From an uncultured Cytophagales bacterium (lineage in GTDB: Bacteria > Bacteroidota > Bacteroidia > Cytophagales > Cyclobacteriaceae): DNA of 64,000 bases. The notes under the pieces are model-generated. The model was not told the origin of the DNA. It searched no databases and saw only the letters and a program-made list of their open reading frames with translations. Location of the stretch: positions 1 to 64,000 of the forward strand of contig CAJXNP010000018.1 in the NCBI GenBank assembly GCA_913057175.1. The letters are read 5' to 3'. The position numbers and the translations under genes were made by a program. Positions 34,911-43,735 of this stretch are shown piece by piece; within the stretch, counting starts at the first letter, position 1; the number at the start of each line of letters is the position of its first letter.

Positions 34911-36053
34911 ATGCTCCAAAAGTACAAAATAGCAATTTTAGCACCCAATTCATTGGATTCTCCATCAGAAACCTTTATTAAGGCGCATTATGATAATTTA
35001 GATGGAGATGTATCTTTTATTTATGGATCTCCTGTTCCTAATAGGGTCTGGAATAAAGAAACAATTAAAGCAAAAATGTCCCACAAGAACAGAATATTAA
35101 GCAGACTGGGGCTGAATCAATTAAAATGGTCAATACGTGAAGAAGCGCTTTATCAGTTTTTGAGAAAGGAAAATTTCGATGTAGTTCTTGCGGAATACGG
35201 AACACTTGCATCCCATGTTGTTAATGTGTGCAGGGAGTTAAAACTACCTTTGATTGTGAGTTTTCATGGTTTTGATGCTTCCCATACGAGTACTATAACA
35301 AGTTACAGAGAAAAATATAAGGATTTATTTAATTATAGTAGCTATATAATAGGGGTTTCGAAAAAAATGATTGAAAACCTTAAAGATCTTGGTGTACCGA
35401 AGTCAAAGCTAATATACAATCCTTACGGAGTAAAAAAAGATTTCTTTTTAACCCAACCAAAATACTCCTCCAATAATTTTTTAGCCGTTGGTCGGTTTGT
35501 CCACAAAAAAGCGCCCCACCTGACTCTGGCTGCTTTCAGAAAGGTTTTTGAAGTATACCCAAATGCAAGATTAATAATGGCTGGAAATGGTGTGGTGACA
35601 CCTGATTTGAGTGAAATTTGCTTTGATTTGGTAAAACTTTGGGGCCTGGATGGTGCAGTTTCATTCAGGGGATCAACTTCACATGATGAAATTCTCGAAC
35701 TAATGCGTTCTTCTTTTTGTTTTCTTCAGCATTCTGTCACTCCTTTGAGTGGTGACATGGAGGGAACTCCGGTTGCCATCATTGAAGCTTCGGCGTCAGC
35801 TTTGCCTGTAATTTCCACAATACATGCTGGTATACCAGAAGTAATTTTGCACGAAAAAACGGGCTATCTGGTTAAAGAAAAAGAGGTTGACAAAATGGCC
35901 AATTATATGTTAATGTTGTTTGAAGACAGGAAATTAGCAAAAACATTAGGTGAATCCGGAAGAGAGGCCATGAGAATGGAATATACAATGGAAAAGCACA
36001 TTTCTGTCATTAATCAGCTGATTAGAGATGTAATTCGAAGAAGTCAAAATTAA
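34911..36053 (+). CDS. GT4 family glycosyltransferase
   Basis: The 380-residue GT-B retaining enzyme has LIVSFHGFDASHT at the N-domain/linker. The C-domain begins with LAVGRFVHKKAPHLTLAAF, and donor binding uses LSGDMEGTPVAIIEASASALPVISTIHAGIPEVI (EGTPVAIIEASA is the E-x7-E motif). The E-E pair and length are normal for GT4. It sits about 100 bases after the preceding methyltransferase. Confidence 0.92.
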   Translation: MLQKYKIAILAPNSLDSPSETFIKAHYDNLDGDVSFIYGSPVPNRVWNKETIKAKMSHKNRILSRLGLNQLKWSIREEALYQFLRKENFDVVLAEYGTLASHVVNVCRELKLPLIVSFHGFDASHTSTITSYREKYKDLFNYSSYIIGVSKKMIENLKDLGVPKSKLIYNPYGVKKDFFLTQPKYSSNNFLAVGRFVHKKAPHLTLAAFRKVFEVYPNARLIMAGNGVVTPDLSEICFDLVKLWGLDGAVSFRGSTSHDEILELMRSSFCFLQHSVTPLSGDMEGTPVAIIEASASALPVISTIHAGIPEVILHEKTGYLVKEKEVDKMANYMLMLFEDRKLAKTLGESGREAMRMEYTMEKHISVINQLIRDVIRRSQN

Positions 36054-36084
36054 TTTTTTCAATAGTAATAAGTAATTAAAGCTG

Positions 36085-36693
36085 ATGTATAGCATACCAT
36101 GGTATTGGAACTTTTTTAAGAACAGACGACATGTCTTTTATCGTATGTGCAAAATGGAAAAAAGAAAGTTTAACGTAGGTTCTGCAGGGATCAATGTAGA
36201 AAAAGGCTGGTATGCTACAGATATTGAGACTTTGGACATTACAAAGGAAGAAGATTGGGCAAATCACCTTTTATTTTTAAAGGTAGATAACATCGTTGCT
36301 GAACACGTATGGGAACATTTAAATGAAAAAGATACTTTCCTTGCAAATAGAAACTGTTATAAATTTTTAAAGAAAAAAGGTGTTTTAAGGATTGCAGTCC
36401 CTGATGGATTTCATCCGGATCCTGAATACATTAATTATGTAAAACCCAATGGAAGCGGTATGGGAGCGGAAGATCATAAAATATTATACAATTACAAATT
36501 GATGAAAGAAAAGCTGGAAAAAGTAGGCTTTAGCGTTAATCTACTTGAATATTGGGATGAGGAAGGAAATTTTCATTTCACAGATTGGTCGATTGATGAT
36601 GGCAAGATTATGAGATCGAAACGCTATGATGAAAGAAATTCTGATGGCAATCTGGTGTATACTTCTTTAATAGTAGATGCGATTAAAGATTAG
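36085..36693 (+). CDS. Predicted SAM-dependent methyltransferase (small)
   Basis: The 202-residue protein has a divergent motif I, KFNVGSAGINVEKGW, and a VAEHVWEHLNEKDTFLAN helix in place of the usual EVLEH. FLKKKGVLRIAVPDGFHP follows, where the final PDG/HP segment is typical of methyltransferases in glycan clusters. The related gene at 38495 has the same layout. Substrate is unknown. An N-terminal methionine at 36145 (MCKMEKRKF) is an alternative start. Confidence 0.75.
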   Translation: MYSIPWYWNFFKNRRHVFYRMCKMEKRKFNVGSAGINVEKGWYATDIETLDITKEEDWANHLLFLKVDNIVAEHVWEHLNEKDTFLANRNCYKFLKKKGVLRIAVPDGFHPDPEYINYVKPNGSGMGAEDHKILYNYKLMKEKLEKVGFSVNLLEYWDEEGNFHFTDWSIDDGKIMRSKRYDERNSDGNLVYTSLIVDAIKD

Positions 36694-36759
36694 TCTCATC
36701 ATTGAAGAAACGGTCTTTAATCTGTATTCGATTGTAGATGTAAATCACATGTTTTCAAA

Positions 36760-38517
36760 ATGTTAGCTCCAATTGTTCTTTTTGTCTATAACCGTCCGTG
36801 GCATACCAAACAAACCCTTGAGGCTTTGGCAAATAATAAACTTGCCTATCAGAGTAGATTATATATATATGCTGATGGGCCAAAAAAATATGCTGTTTCG
36901 GAAGAGATAGAAAAAACCAAAGAAGTAGAAGACCTGATCAATAACGGGAAATGGTGCAAGGAACAGATAGTGATCAAACGTACGAAAAATTGGGGGTTGG
37001 CTGAAAACATAGTTGATGGAGTAACTACCATTGTAAATCGGTATGGAAAGGTTATTGTATTGGAAGATGATATAATTGCTACACCTGGTTTCTTAACCTA
37101 CATGAATGAAGCGCTTGAAATTTACAAAAATGAACCGGAAGTAATGCATGTTAGTGGATATTTACCCAATATTAGTAGCAATGTTCCAGATACTTTTTTC
37201 TATAATCAAACATCCTGTTGGGGTTGGGGTACGTGGAAATCATCCTGGGAAAACTTAAATCTTGATGCTGGAGACTTACTCGATAAAATAATATCATCTG
37301 GTTCGAAATTTCATTTTGATTTAGACGGCTCGTACCCATTCTCTCAGCATTTATGGTTTAATCAGATAGGAAAGATGAGTACATGGGCCGTTAAATGGCA
37401 TGCCTCAGTCTATTTAAAAAATGGGTTTTGCTTACACCCTGGGAAATCATTGACAGTAAACATAGGAAATGATGGATCAGGTACAAATTCAGGTAATGTG
37501 AAAGCGTTTGAAACGCAGTTGCATAATAAGGAAGTTATTGTCAAGAAATTGCCTTTGGAAGAGGATCAATTTGTTAGAAGAAAAATTATCGAATTCAACT
37601 ACAAAAATGGAATTTACTCGACACCTGATAGTCCGGTAACCAATAAGAATAACGTTAAACTTGTTAAAAAAATCAAAACAAGTTTAATCATTAAAAAATA
37701 TGCTGGTACATTAAACCTAGATGTGAGTAAATACTTTAACTCCATTCCTGAGATAAAAATATTTGAATGCCAGGATACAGGATACCAATTTTATTATCCT
37801 TTTCATATTTCCGGGGATAGTAAGTTTTATGAACATCTCGAAAAATTTGATTGGTATTACATGCCTTGGAAGTGGGAACATGAAATGACGTTTTCTTTTT
37901 TAGAAAGGGGGATGAAATTATTGGAAGTAGGTGCGGCAAACGGAAGTTTTATAGAAAAAGCCAATAATGCTGGCATTGAAAGCTATGGATTGGAGTTAAA
38001 TCAAGAAAGAGTAAAGGTGGCACAGAAAAACAAGATCAAGATCTATGCCGAATCAATTGAAGAACATGCAAAAGGAAATAAAAACAAATATGATGTGGTT
38101 TGCTCCTTTCAGGTTTTAGAACATATAGCAGACGTCAGAACTTTTATCAACGCTCAGATTGATTCTTTAAAAGTAGGTGGTAGGTTAGTCATTTCGGTGC
38201 CAAATAATGATTCGTTTTTAGGAAGAGATTTTAATATTTTGAATACTCCACCACACCACATGGGTAAGTGGAATGAAGATTCATTAAAAGCCATCATCAG
38301 ATATTTTCCAATAAAGCTAGAAAGAATTTATTTTGAGCCTCTTCAGGACTATCATGAAGAATACTTTGAAAGTGTTGTAAAAAAGGTAATTCATCAAAAA
38401 ATTAAATTGCCTAAATCACTTATTTCTAAATTTAAATTTCTGTTTAAACTATTTACATCGAAAAAATTTCAAGCATTTACTATTCAGGCAGTGTATGTCA
38501 AAAATGAAGTTTCTTAA
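36760..38517 (+). CDS. Fusion of glycosyltransferase and SAM methyltransferase
   Basis: The 585 residues carry two domains. Residues about 1-290 form a GNT1/GT2-like transferase (LAPIVLFVYNRPWHTKQTL start, VIVLEDDIIATPGFLTYM with the EDD metal site, and SCWGWGTWKSSW). Residues about 345-520 form a class I methyltransferase (LLEVGAANGSFIEKANNAG, then SFQVLEHIADVRTF and GGRLVISVPN). One polypeptide may thus add a sugar and methylate it or its neighbour. The end overlaps the next gene by 23 bases. Confidence 0.88.
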   Translation: MLAPIVLFVYNRPWHTKQTLEALANNKLAYQSRLYIYADGPKKYAVSEEIEKTKEVEDLINNGKWCKEQIVIKRTKNWGLAENIVDGVTTIVNRYGKVIVLEDDIIATPGFLTYMNEALEIYKNEPEVMHVSGYLPNISSNVPDTFFYNQTSCWGWGTWKSSWENLNLDAGDLLDKIISSGSKFHFDLDGSYPFSQHLWFNQIGKMSTWAVKWHASVYLKNGFCLHPGKSLTVNIGNDGSGTNSGNVKAFETQLHNKEVIVKKLPLEEDQFVRRKIIEFNYKNGIYSTPDSPVTNKNNVKLVKKIKTSLIIKKYAGTLNLDVSKYFNSIPEIKIFECQDTGYQFYYPFHISGDSKFYEHLEKFDWYYMPWKWEHEMTFSFLERGMKLLEVGAANGSFIEKANNAGIESYGLELNQERVKVAQKNKIKIYAESIEEHAKGNKNKYDVVCSFQVLEHIADVRTFINAQIDSLKVGGRLVISVPNNDSFLGRDFNILNTPPHHMGKWNEDSLKAIIRYFPIKLERIYFEPLQDYHEEYFESVVKKVIHQKIKLPKSLISKFKFLFKLFTSKKFQAFTIQAVYVKNEVS

Positions 38518-39328
38518 CATAGGTTGCGGACATCAATACCATTCAGATTGGCATAATCTGGATTTTGTTTCAACAGGCGAAGGTGTTCAGGCACATAATT
38601 TACTAGAGGGAATACCATATGACAATGATTATTTTGAAGTTGTTTATCATTCTCACTTGTTGGAGCATTTTACAAAGAAGGATGGATTGAAGTTAATAAA
38701 GGAATGTTATCGGGTTTTAAGTAATAATGGAACTATAAGAGTAGTTGTCCCTGATTTGGAAGGGATCGTAAAAATGTATTTAAACACTTTAAATGCTGTG
38801 CTTGAAGATAATTCTCCTTTGAATAAATCAAATTACGAATGGTCTGTCATAGAGCTGTTTGACCAAATGGTTAGAGAAAAAAGCGGTGGAAATATGTTGG
38901 AATATTGGAAACAGGAGACAATTCTCAATGAAGATTTTATTACAGGTAGAATGGGGCAGGAATTTGTTCTTAAACGTCAAAAATACGATAAGAATAATCA
39001 AGCAGCTGCCAGACGGATACCATCAAAAAAGTCAAAAAAAAGTCTAAAACGTCTGATAGTTGAAAGCATTTTTAAAAGAGATATGCATCGGATAAATTTG
39101 AACAAAAAGTATATCAAGTTAGGAAAATTTAGACAAAGCGGTGAAATACATAAATGGATGTATGACAGATATTCACTTAAAATTTTGTTGGAAGAAGTTG
39201 GTTTTAAAAAAGTTAAGATAAAAGATGCTTTTACGAGTGATGTAAAAAATTGGGGCAAGTTTGGTTTGGATGTCGTGGATGGTAAAATTAGAAAACCAGA
39301 CTCTCTTTTTGTAGAAGCAACAAAATGA
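38495..39328 (+). CDS. SAM-dependent methyltransferase
   Basis: The 277-residue protein has motif I FLNIGCGHQYHSDWHNLDF (about 5-23), then HLLEHFTKKDGLKLIKECYRVL and TIRVVVPDLEGIVKMY (the PDLEG motif of the sugar-locus methyltransferases). A basic central stretch (KKSKKSLKRL) interrupts the fold. A late SLKILLEEVGFKKVKI helix-strand ends the domain. ATG 38495 overlaps the fusion gene upstream by 23 bases. Confidence 0.85.
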   Translation: MSKMKFLNIGCGHQYHSDWHNLDFVSTGEGVQAHNLLEGIPYDNDYFEVVYHSHLLEHFTKKDGLKLIKECYRVLSNNGTIRVVVPDLEGIVKMYLNTLNAVLEDNSPLNKSNYEWSVIELFDQMVREKSGGNMLEYWKQETILNEDFITGRMGQEFVLKRQKYDKNNQAAARRIPSKKSKKSLKRLIVESIFKRDMHRINLNKKYIKLGKFRQSGEIHKWMYDRYSLKILLEEVGFKKVKIKDAFTSDVKNWGKFGLDVVDGKIRKPDSLFVEATK

Positions 39329-39379
39329 AAAGCACTTTTACTCAAAATGGTAGAACTGGATAGTTTGGTTAACTAAAGT

Positions 39380-40594
39380 GTGAAAATACTTCATATAAGC
39401 ACATACGATCGCGGTGGGGCTGCCATAGCAGCTATTCGTTTACACGAAGGACTTTTGAATGGAGGAATAGCTTCAAAAATACTTTTTCTTCATAATTCGA
39501 AGAAGAATGTTGACGAAGGATACTCTTTTAAGAGGAAAAGACCCTCATTTTTAAGTCGAAAACTGGGGTATTTAGGCCTAAATGATACCACAAAGAAAAA
39601 ATTAAAAAGGGAGATACAAAGTAAGTCAGCTAACTATGACTATGTCAGTATTCCTTATTCATCATATGATATCAATACTTCAGACCTGGTTAAAGATGCG
39701 GATATTATTAATTTGCATTGGGTAAGCCAATTTTTAGACTGGAGATCTTTTTTTTATAAAAATGAAAAGCCTATTGTCTGGACTATGCATGATATGAATC
39801 CCATTCTTGGTGTTTTTCATTATGAAGGTGACAAAGAAAAAAACAAAACTACTCTTGGTAAACTGGATAATAAAATCATTGCGGAAAAGACTCACATTTT
39901 AAAAAGTATAGGCAAAAAATTCGAAATTGTCGCTCCATCTAAGTGGCTGCAAAGAGAAGTAGAGCAAAGTAGTATTTTTTCTGGCTGGAAAGTTAGGCAT
40001 ATCCCGTATGGTGTGAATGAAAATCTATTTAAACCTTTTGATAAAAATATATTAAAGGAATTACTAGGTATTCCAATTGATAAGAGAATAGTTCTTTTTG
40101 TCAGTGAGGATTTAAAGTCGAGACGAAAGGGGATGGATTTGTTGCTGGACGCTCTTGAAACAATTGATAAAAGCAAATTGCATATTATTGCGGTTGGAGG
40201 CCATACCAAAACTGAAAAACTAAATGGAATCCATTATACCGGATACATCCAAAATATTGAATATATGAGATTGATCTATGCAGTTGCTGATGTATTTGTC
40301 ATACCGGCAAGAGAAGACAACTTGCCAAATACTGTTCTGGAATCAATGTCATGCGGCACTCCGGTAGTGGGTTTTGGCGTTGGAGGGATACCAGACATGA
40401 TTATTCATGGTGAAACGGGTCTGCTTGCTGAACCAGAGAATTCCAAAGATCTGGGACAAAAGATTTATCAATTAATTAATGAGAAAGAGTTAGGAGTAAA
40501 GATGGGACAACAAGCTAGACAGCTAGTATTACAACGATATACGCTGGACAAACAAGCCCAAAATTATATTGATTTTTATCAATACATGATCTAA
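39380..40594 (+). CDS. GT4 family glycosyltransferase
   Basis: The 404-residue GT-B enzyme starts KILHISTYDRGGAAIAAIRLH, a start used by many GT4 enzymes of colanic-acid type. IVWTMHDMNPILGVFHYEG and VAPSKWLQREV follow in the N-domain, and LPNTVLESMSCGTPVVGFGVGGIPDMI in the C-domain. Start is GTG 39380 with no in-frame ATG near. It is preceded by a 51-base spacer. Confidence 0.92.
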   Translation: MKILHISTYDRGGAAIAAIRLHEGLLNGGIASKILFLHNSKKNVDEGYSFKRKRPSFLSRKLGYLGLNDTTKKKLKREIQSKSANYDYVSIPYSSYDINTSDLVKDADIINLHWVSQFLDWRSFFYKNEKPIVWTMHDMNPILGVFHYEGDKEKNKTTLGKLDNKIIAEKTHILKSIGKKFEIVAPSKWLQREVEQSSIFSGWKVRHIPYGVNENLFKPFDKNILKELLGIPIDKRIVLFVSEDLKSRRKGMDLLLDALETIDKSKLHIIAVGGHTKTEKLNGIHYTGYIQNIEYMRLIYAVADVFVIPAREDNLPNTVLESMSCGTPVVGFGVGGIPDMIIHGETGLLAEPENSKDLGQKIYQLINEKELGVKMGQQARQLVLQRYTLDKQAQNYIDFYQYMI

Positions 40595-40674
40595 TAGTTC
40601 TTCATGGAATTAAACAAAATCAATGGGTTTAAGTTGGTCAAATAATTTGGCTTGTAATTGTAAAAATAATTGAG

Positions 40675-41370
40675 ATGAAATATGTCAATTTTATTACAAA
40701 GCTATTTGGAACCGTTGACAACCTGGTTTACATTTTTCATCACATACCAAAATGTGGAGGAACAACCGTCAGGAATTCTCTTAAAAAATGGTTTAAGCTC
40801 GAGTTGGATTATATCACTATGGATCAATTAAGAGGTATTGAACCGATTCATCCTCCAAAAGATTTGAAAAAACTTAACGGCAACCATTGTTTGTGCGGAC
40901 ATTATGAAATCTCAAGAAATCATCTCGAGATCAGGTATCCCGAGATTTTCAAATATCCAAATAAATATCGGGTTTTCACCTTTATAAGAGATCCATTGGA
41001 ATTGAGAAAGTCTCTTTACTACTTCGAAATCAAAATGAAGAATAGAAATCCGGATAGTGAAAACCTGGAAAAATATTTATTGACGGGCGAAAATTATCTC
41101 GCAAATCGAATCCCATGCAATTTTGATAACTATCATGAAAAAGTTAATCAATATTTCTTTATAGGTTTACAGGAAAATCTGCAACAATCGATGAACATGT
41201 TGGCGGATTTGATTGGGAGATCAAAGGTAAAGGTGTCGACACAGAATATATCAACTAGAGATGATCAGGAAAGTGGCTTTAATGATGATTTCCTAATTGA
41301 ATTTAAAAGAAAGAATGAATTAGATTATTTGATATACAACTATGTCAAACATAAATTCTTTAATGCCTGA
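40675..41370 (+). CDS. Sulfotransferase family 2 protein 4
   Basis: The 231-residue protein has P-loop HHIPKCGGTTVRNSLKKWF (22-40), HCLCGHYEIS (about 79-88) and 3'-phosphate-binding FTFIRDPLELRKSLYYFEI (about 102-120). This is the Sulfotransfer_2 (heparan 2-O / chondroitin-type) pattern. FFIGLQENLQQSMNML then follows, as in full-length members. The gene is likely to sulfate a sugar hydroxyl. Confidence 0.88.
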   Translation: MKYVNFITKLFGTVDNLVYIFHHIPKCGGTTVRNSLKKWFKLELDYITMDQLRGIEPIHPPKDLKKLNGNHCLCGHYEISRNHLEIRYPEIFKYPNKYRVFTFIRDPLELRKSLYYFEIKMKNRNPDSENLEKYLLTGENYLANRIPCNFDNYHEKVNQYFFIGLQENLQQSMNMLADLIGRSKVKVSTQNISTRDDQESGFNDDFLIEFKRKNELDYLIYNYVKHKFFNA

Positions 41371-41412
41371 TGGTTTAATTGATAGCAGCATTTGACTGCG
41401 AATTGAGTGACA

Positions 41413-42153
41413 ATGAAAAGAATATTATTGCGTAGATTAAATAAACTACTGAGTAAAGCTGGTTACAGGTTTGATAAGATTGAACGAATGCGGAGTAAGC
41501 CAAATGACAATAGTATGGAATTGGCACTACTGAGAATTAATCAGTTAGGTTTACAGCCTACAAAGGTAGTTGACGTTGGAGCCGCAAAAGGAAGCTGGAC
41601 AAAATTAGCTATGAAATATTGGCCGGATTCTCAATACGTGTTATTTGAGCCATTGGTTGAGCAAATTGAGATGATTCCTCCAGATATTAAGTCTTCTCCT
41701 AATTGTGAAATAGTTCAGGCGGTTGCTTCAAATAAAAATGGTGTAGAATTATTGACTATTGCAGATGATATGGATGGAAGTGGTTTATATGGTGGAGTTG
41801 GTAAAAATGTAAGAGAGGTTCCTGAAGTAATTTTAGATGACTTTATTAGCGAGCATGATCATTCCATTATTTTAAAACTTGACACACATGGATTTGAAAT
41901 TCCAATATTTGAAGGTGCCAACAAGATGTTTGCCTGTACGGAAGCAATAATTGTGGAAGTTTATGGATTTTATGTGTCTCCTCAAGCAAAATTATTTCAT
42001 CAGGTTTCAGAATACCTCTTTCAACATGGATTTAGACTTTTTGATGTTGTTGACGTAATGAGAAGAAAGAAGGATAACGCTTTTTGGCAGGCGGATGCCA
42101 TTTTTCTAAGATCTGACAATCATGTTTTTCAAAATAATACCTATCAAATTTGA
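41413..42153 (+). CDS. FkbM family methyltransferase
   Basis: The 246-residue protein has VVDVGAAKGSWTKLAMKYW (about 50-68), VLFEPLVEQ for the ribose-binding acid, and LDDFISEHDHSIILKLDTHGFEIPIFEGA, split here as LDDFISEH and LKLDTHGFEIPIFEG, a clear FkbM signature. FkbM enzymes O-methylate sugars or polyketides. ATG 41413 is preferred to a GTG two codons upstream. The stop overlaps the next gene start (TTG 42150). Confidence 0.9.
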   Translation: MKRILLRRLNKLLSKAGYRFDKIERMRSKPNDNSMELALLRINQLGLQPTKVVDVGAAKGSWTKLAMKYWPDSQYVLFEPLVEQIEMIPPDIKSSPNCEIVQAVASNKNGVELLTIADDMDGSGLYGGVGKNVREVPEVILDDFISEHDHSIILKLDTHGFEIPIFEGANKMFACTEAIIVEVYGFYVSPQAKLFHQVSEYLFQHGFRLFDVVDVMRRKKDNAFWQADAIFLRSDNHVFQNNTYQI

Positions 42154-43010
42154 AATTTCCAAAAATTAGTATTGTAACTCCAAATTTCAATGGGGGGAAA
42201 TATTTAGAGGAAACAATCAAGAGTATTTTGAATCAGGATTATCCTAATCTGGAGTATATAATTGTTGATGGTGGAAGCTCCGATAGATCTATAGAAATAA
42301 TAAAGGAGCATGAATCAAGGTTGACCTATTGGGTCAGCGAACCAGATAACGGGCTTTATGATGCTTTGAATAAAGGCTTTTCAAAAACCAATGGTGAAAT
42401 TATGGGATGGCTGAATAGTGATGATATGTTGCATCCTAAGTCATTATTTACATTAGCCGAAATCTTTTCACTGAATCATGTTGAGTGGATTCAAGGTATG
42501 CACTCTTGGTTTGATGAAGAAGGTAGAGTCTTTCGCGTGGAGAATGTACGACTAAAGAGCAAGTATAATTACCTTTTGAAGGATTATCACAGTGGATTTT
42601 CACCATTCATCCAGCAAGAATCTACTTATTGGAAAAGAACATTATGGGAAAGAGCTGGCGGTTTTATTTCCACTCAATACAAGATTGCGGGAGATTTTGA
42701 GTTATGGATGAGATTTTTTAAACATGGTGAGATGAAACTCACCCATTCATTAATTGGTGGATTCAGAAGGACTGGTGACCAATATTCAGTACAAAATTTT
42801 CAATTGTATTATAATGAAGCAGATAATATTATTGATAAATATCCTTTGTCCTCTGAGGAAAATAAAAATTTAAATTTTTTGTCAAAAGCTCAACTAGCCG
42901 ATAAGATACCCTACTTAAAAAAAAGGAGATATCAAAGAAGGCAGAGTTTGCTGAATAATATGGAATATATTTCTTGGAATCCAATGAAAAAGAAGTTCAT
43001 GCTTTTATGA
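42150..43010 (+). CDS. GT2 family glycosyltransferase
   Basis: The 286-residue GT-A enzyme begins PKISIVTPNFNGGKYLEETI, has YIIVDGGSSDRSIEI, and a metal site in GWLNSDDMLHPKSLF. The QQESTYWKRTLWERAGGF acceptor-loop segment is typical of WcaA/WfgS-like members. TTG 42150 overlaps the upstream stop. Its closest relative in the window is the next gene. Confidence 0.9.
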   Translation: MKFPKISIVTPNFNGGKYLEETIKSILNQDYPNLEYIIVDGGSSDRSIEIIKEHESRLTYWVSEPDNGLYDALNKGFSKTNGEIMGWLNSDDMLHPKSLFTLAEIFSLNHVEWIQGMHSWFDEEGRVFRVENVRLKSKYNYLLKDYHSGFSPFIQQESTYWKRTLWERAGGFISTQYKIAGDFELWMRFFKHGEMKLTHSLIGGFRRTGDQYSVQNFQLYYNEADNIIDKYPLSSEENKNLNFLSKAQLADKIPYLKKRRYQRRQSLLNNMEYISWNPMKKKFMLL

Positions 43011-43735
43011 AGATTTCTATTATTACCCCTTCGTTTAATTCTGGTAGATACATTGAAGGTTCCATTCAATCTGTTCTTAACCAGAGCTACGACAATTGGG
43101 AGCATATAATAATTGATGGGGGAAGCTCAGATTCGACACTTGATATTATTAAAAAACATAGTCATTTAAAGTGGGTGTCAGAAGCCGACAGGGGAATTTA
43201 TGACGCGATGAATAAAGGTTTAATTATTGCCCAGGGTGATTGGATTTACTTTATGGGTGCAGATGATGCTTTTTATGGTACAAATGTTTTAGAAACCATT
43301 GTTCAGGAAATGAGAGGGTTTGATGTGATATATGGTGATGTGAAGAGTGAAAGACTTGGAGAATTGCATAATGGAGAATTTGATAGAGAAAGGTTATTTA
43401 AAATGAATATTTGTCATCAAGCTGTTTTTTTAAATAGAAAAGTGTTTGAAAAGGTTGGAAATTTTAATGTTAACTTTAAGCTGCATGCCGATTGGGCACA
43501 TAATATGAAGTGGTTTTGTAATAAATCGATTCGTAAAAAATACATACCTCTCAAAATAGCTATTTACGGAGATTCTGGATTAAGTTCAGCTAAAATGGAC
43601 AGCGACTTTGACAAAGTAAAGCAAGAATATTTTAATAAATACTGCAGAAATCGCGCTGATTTGGCAAAGCAAATAATTCTTCAAATTAGAAGGAGATTGA
43701 GGAGAGCATTCCACCAAAAAAAACTAGATAGTTGA
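43007..43735 (+). CDS. GT2 family glycosyltransferase
   Basis: This enzyme has 242 residues from ATG 43007, which overlaps the upstream stop as ATGA; a longer frame from 42974 lies inside the previous gene and is unlikely. KISIITPSFNSGRYIEGSI and IIIDGGSSDSTLDII match the previous gene, and the metal site is in YFMGADDAFYG. Histidines in HQAVFLNRKVFEKVGNFN are typical. It sits before the GT2-sulfotransferase fusion. Confidence 0.9.
   Translation: MKISIITPSFNSGRYIEGSIQSVLNQSYDNWEHIIIDGGSSDSTLDIIKKHSHLKWVSEADRGIYDAMNKGLIIAQGDWIYFMGADDAFYGTNVLETIVQEMRGFDVIYGDVKSERLGELHNGEFDRERLFKMNICHQAVFLNRKVFEKVGNFNVNFKLHADWAHNMKWFCNKSIRKKYIPLKIAIYGDSGLSSAKMDSDFDKVKQEYFNKYCRNRADLAKQIILQIRRRLRRAFHQKKLDS

Noticed and set aside
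42974-43006. Upstream extension of the GT2 gene at 43007
   Set aside because: The added residues overlap the end of the previous gene in another frame and precede a clear GT2 N-terminus (KISIITPSF). The ATGA overlap at 43007 is the natural start.
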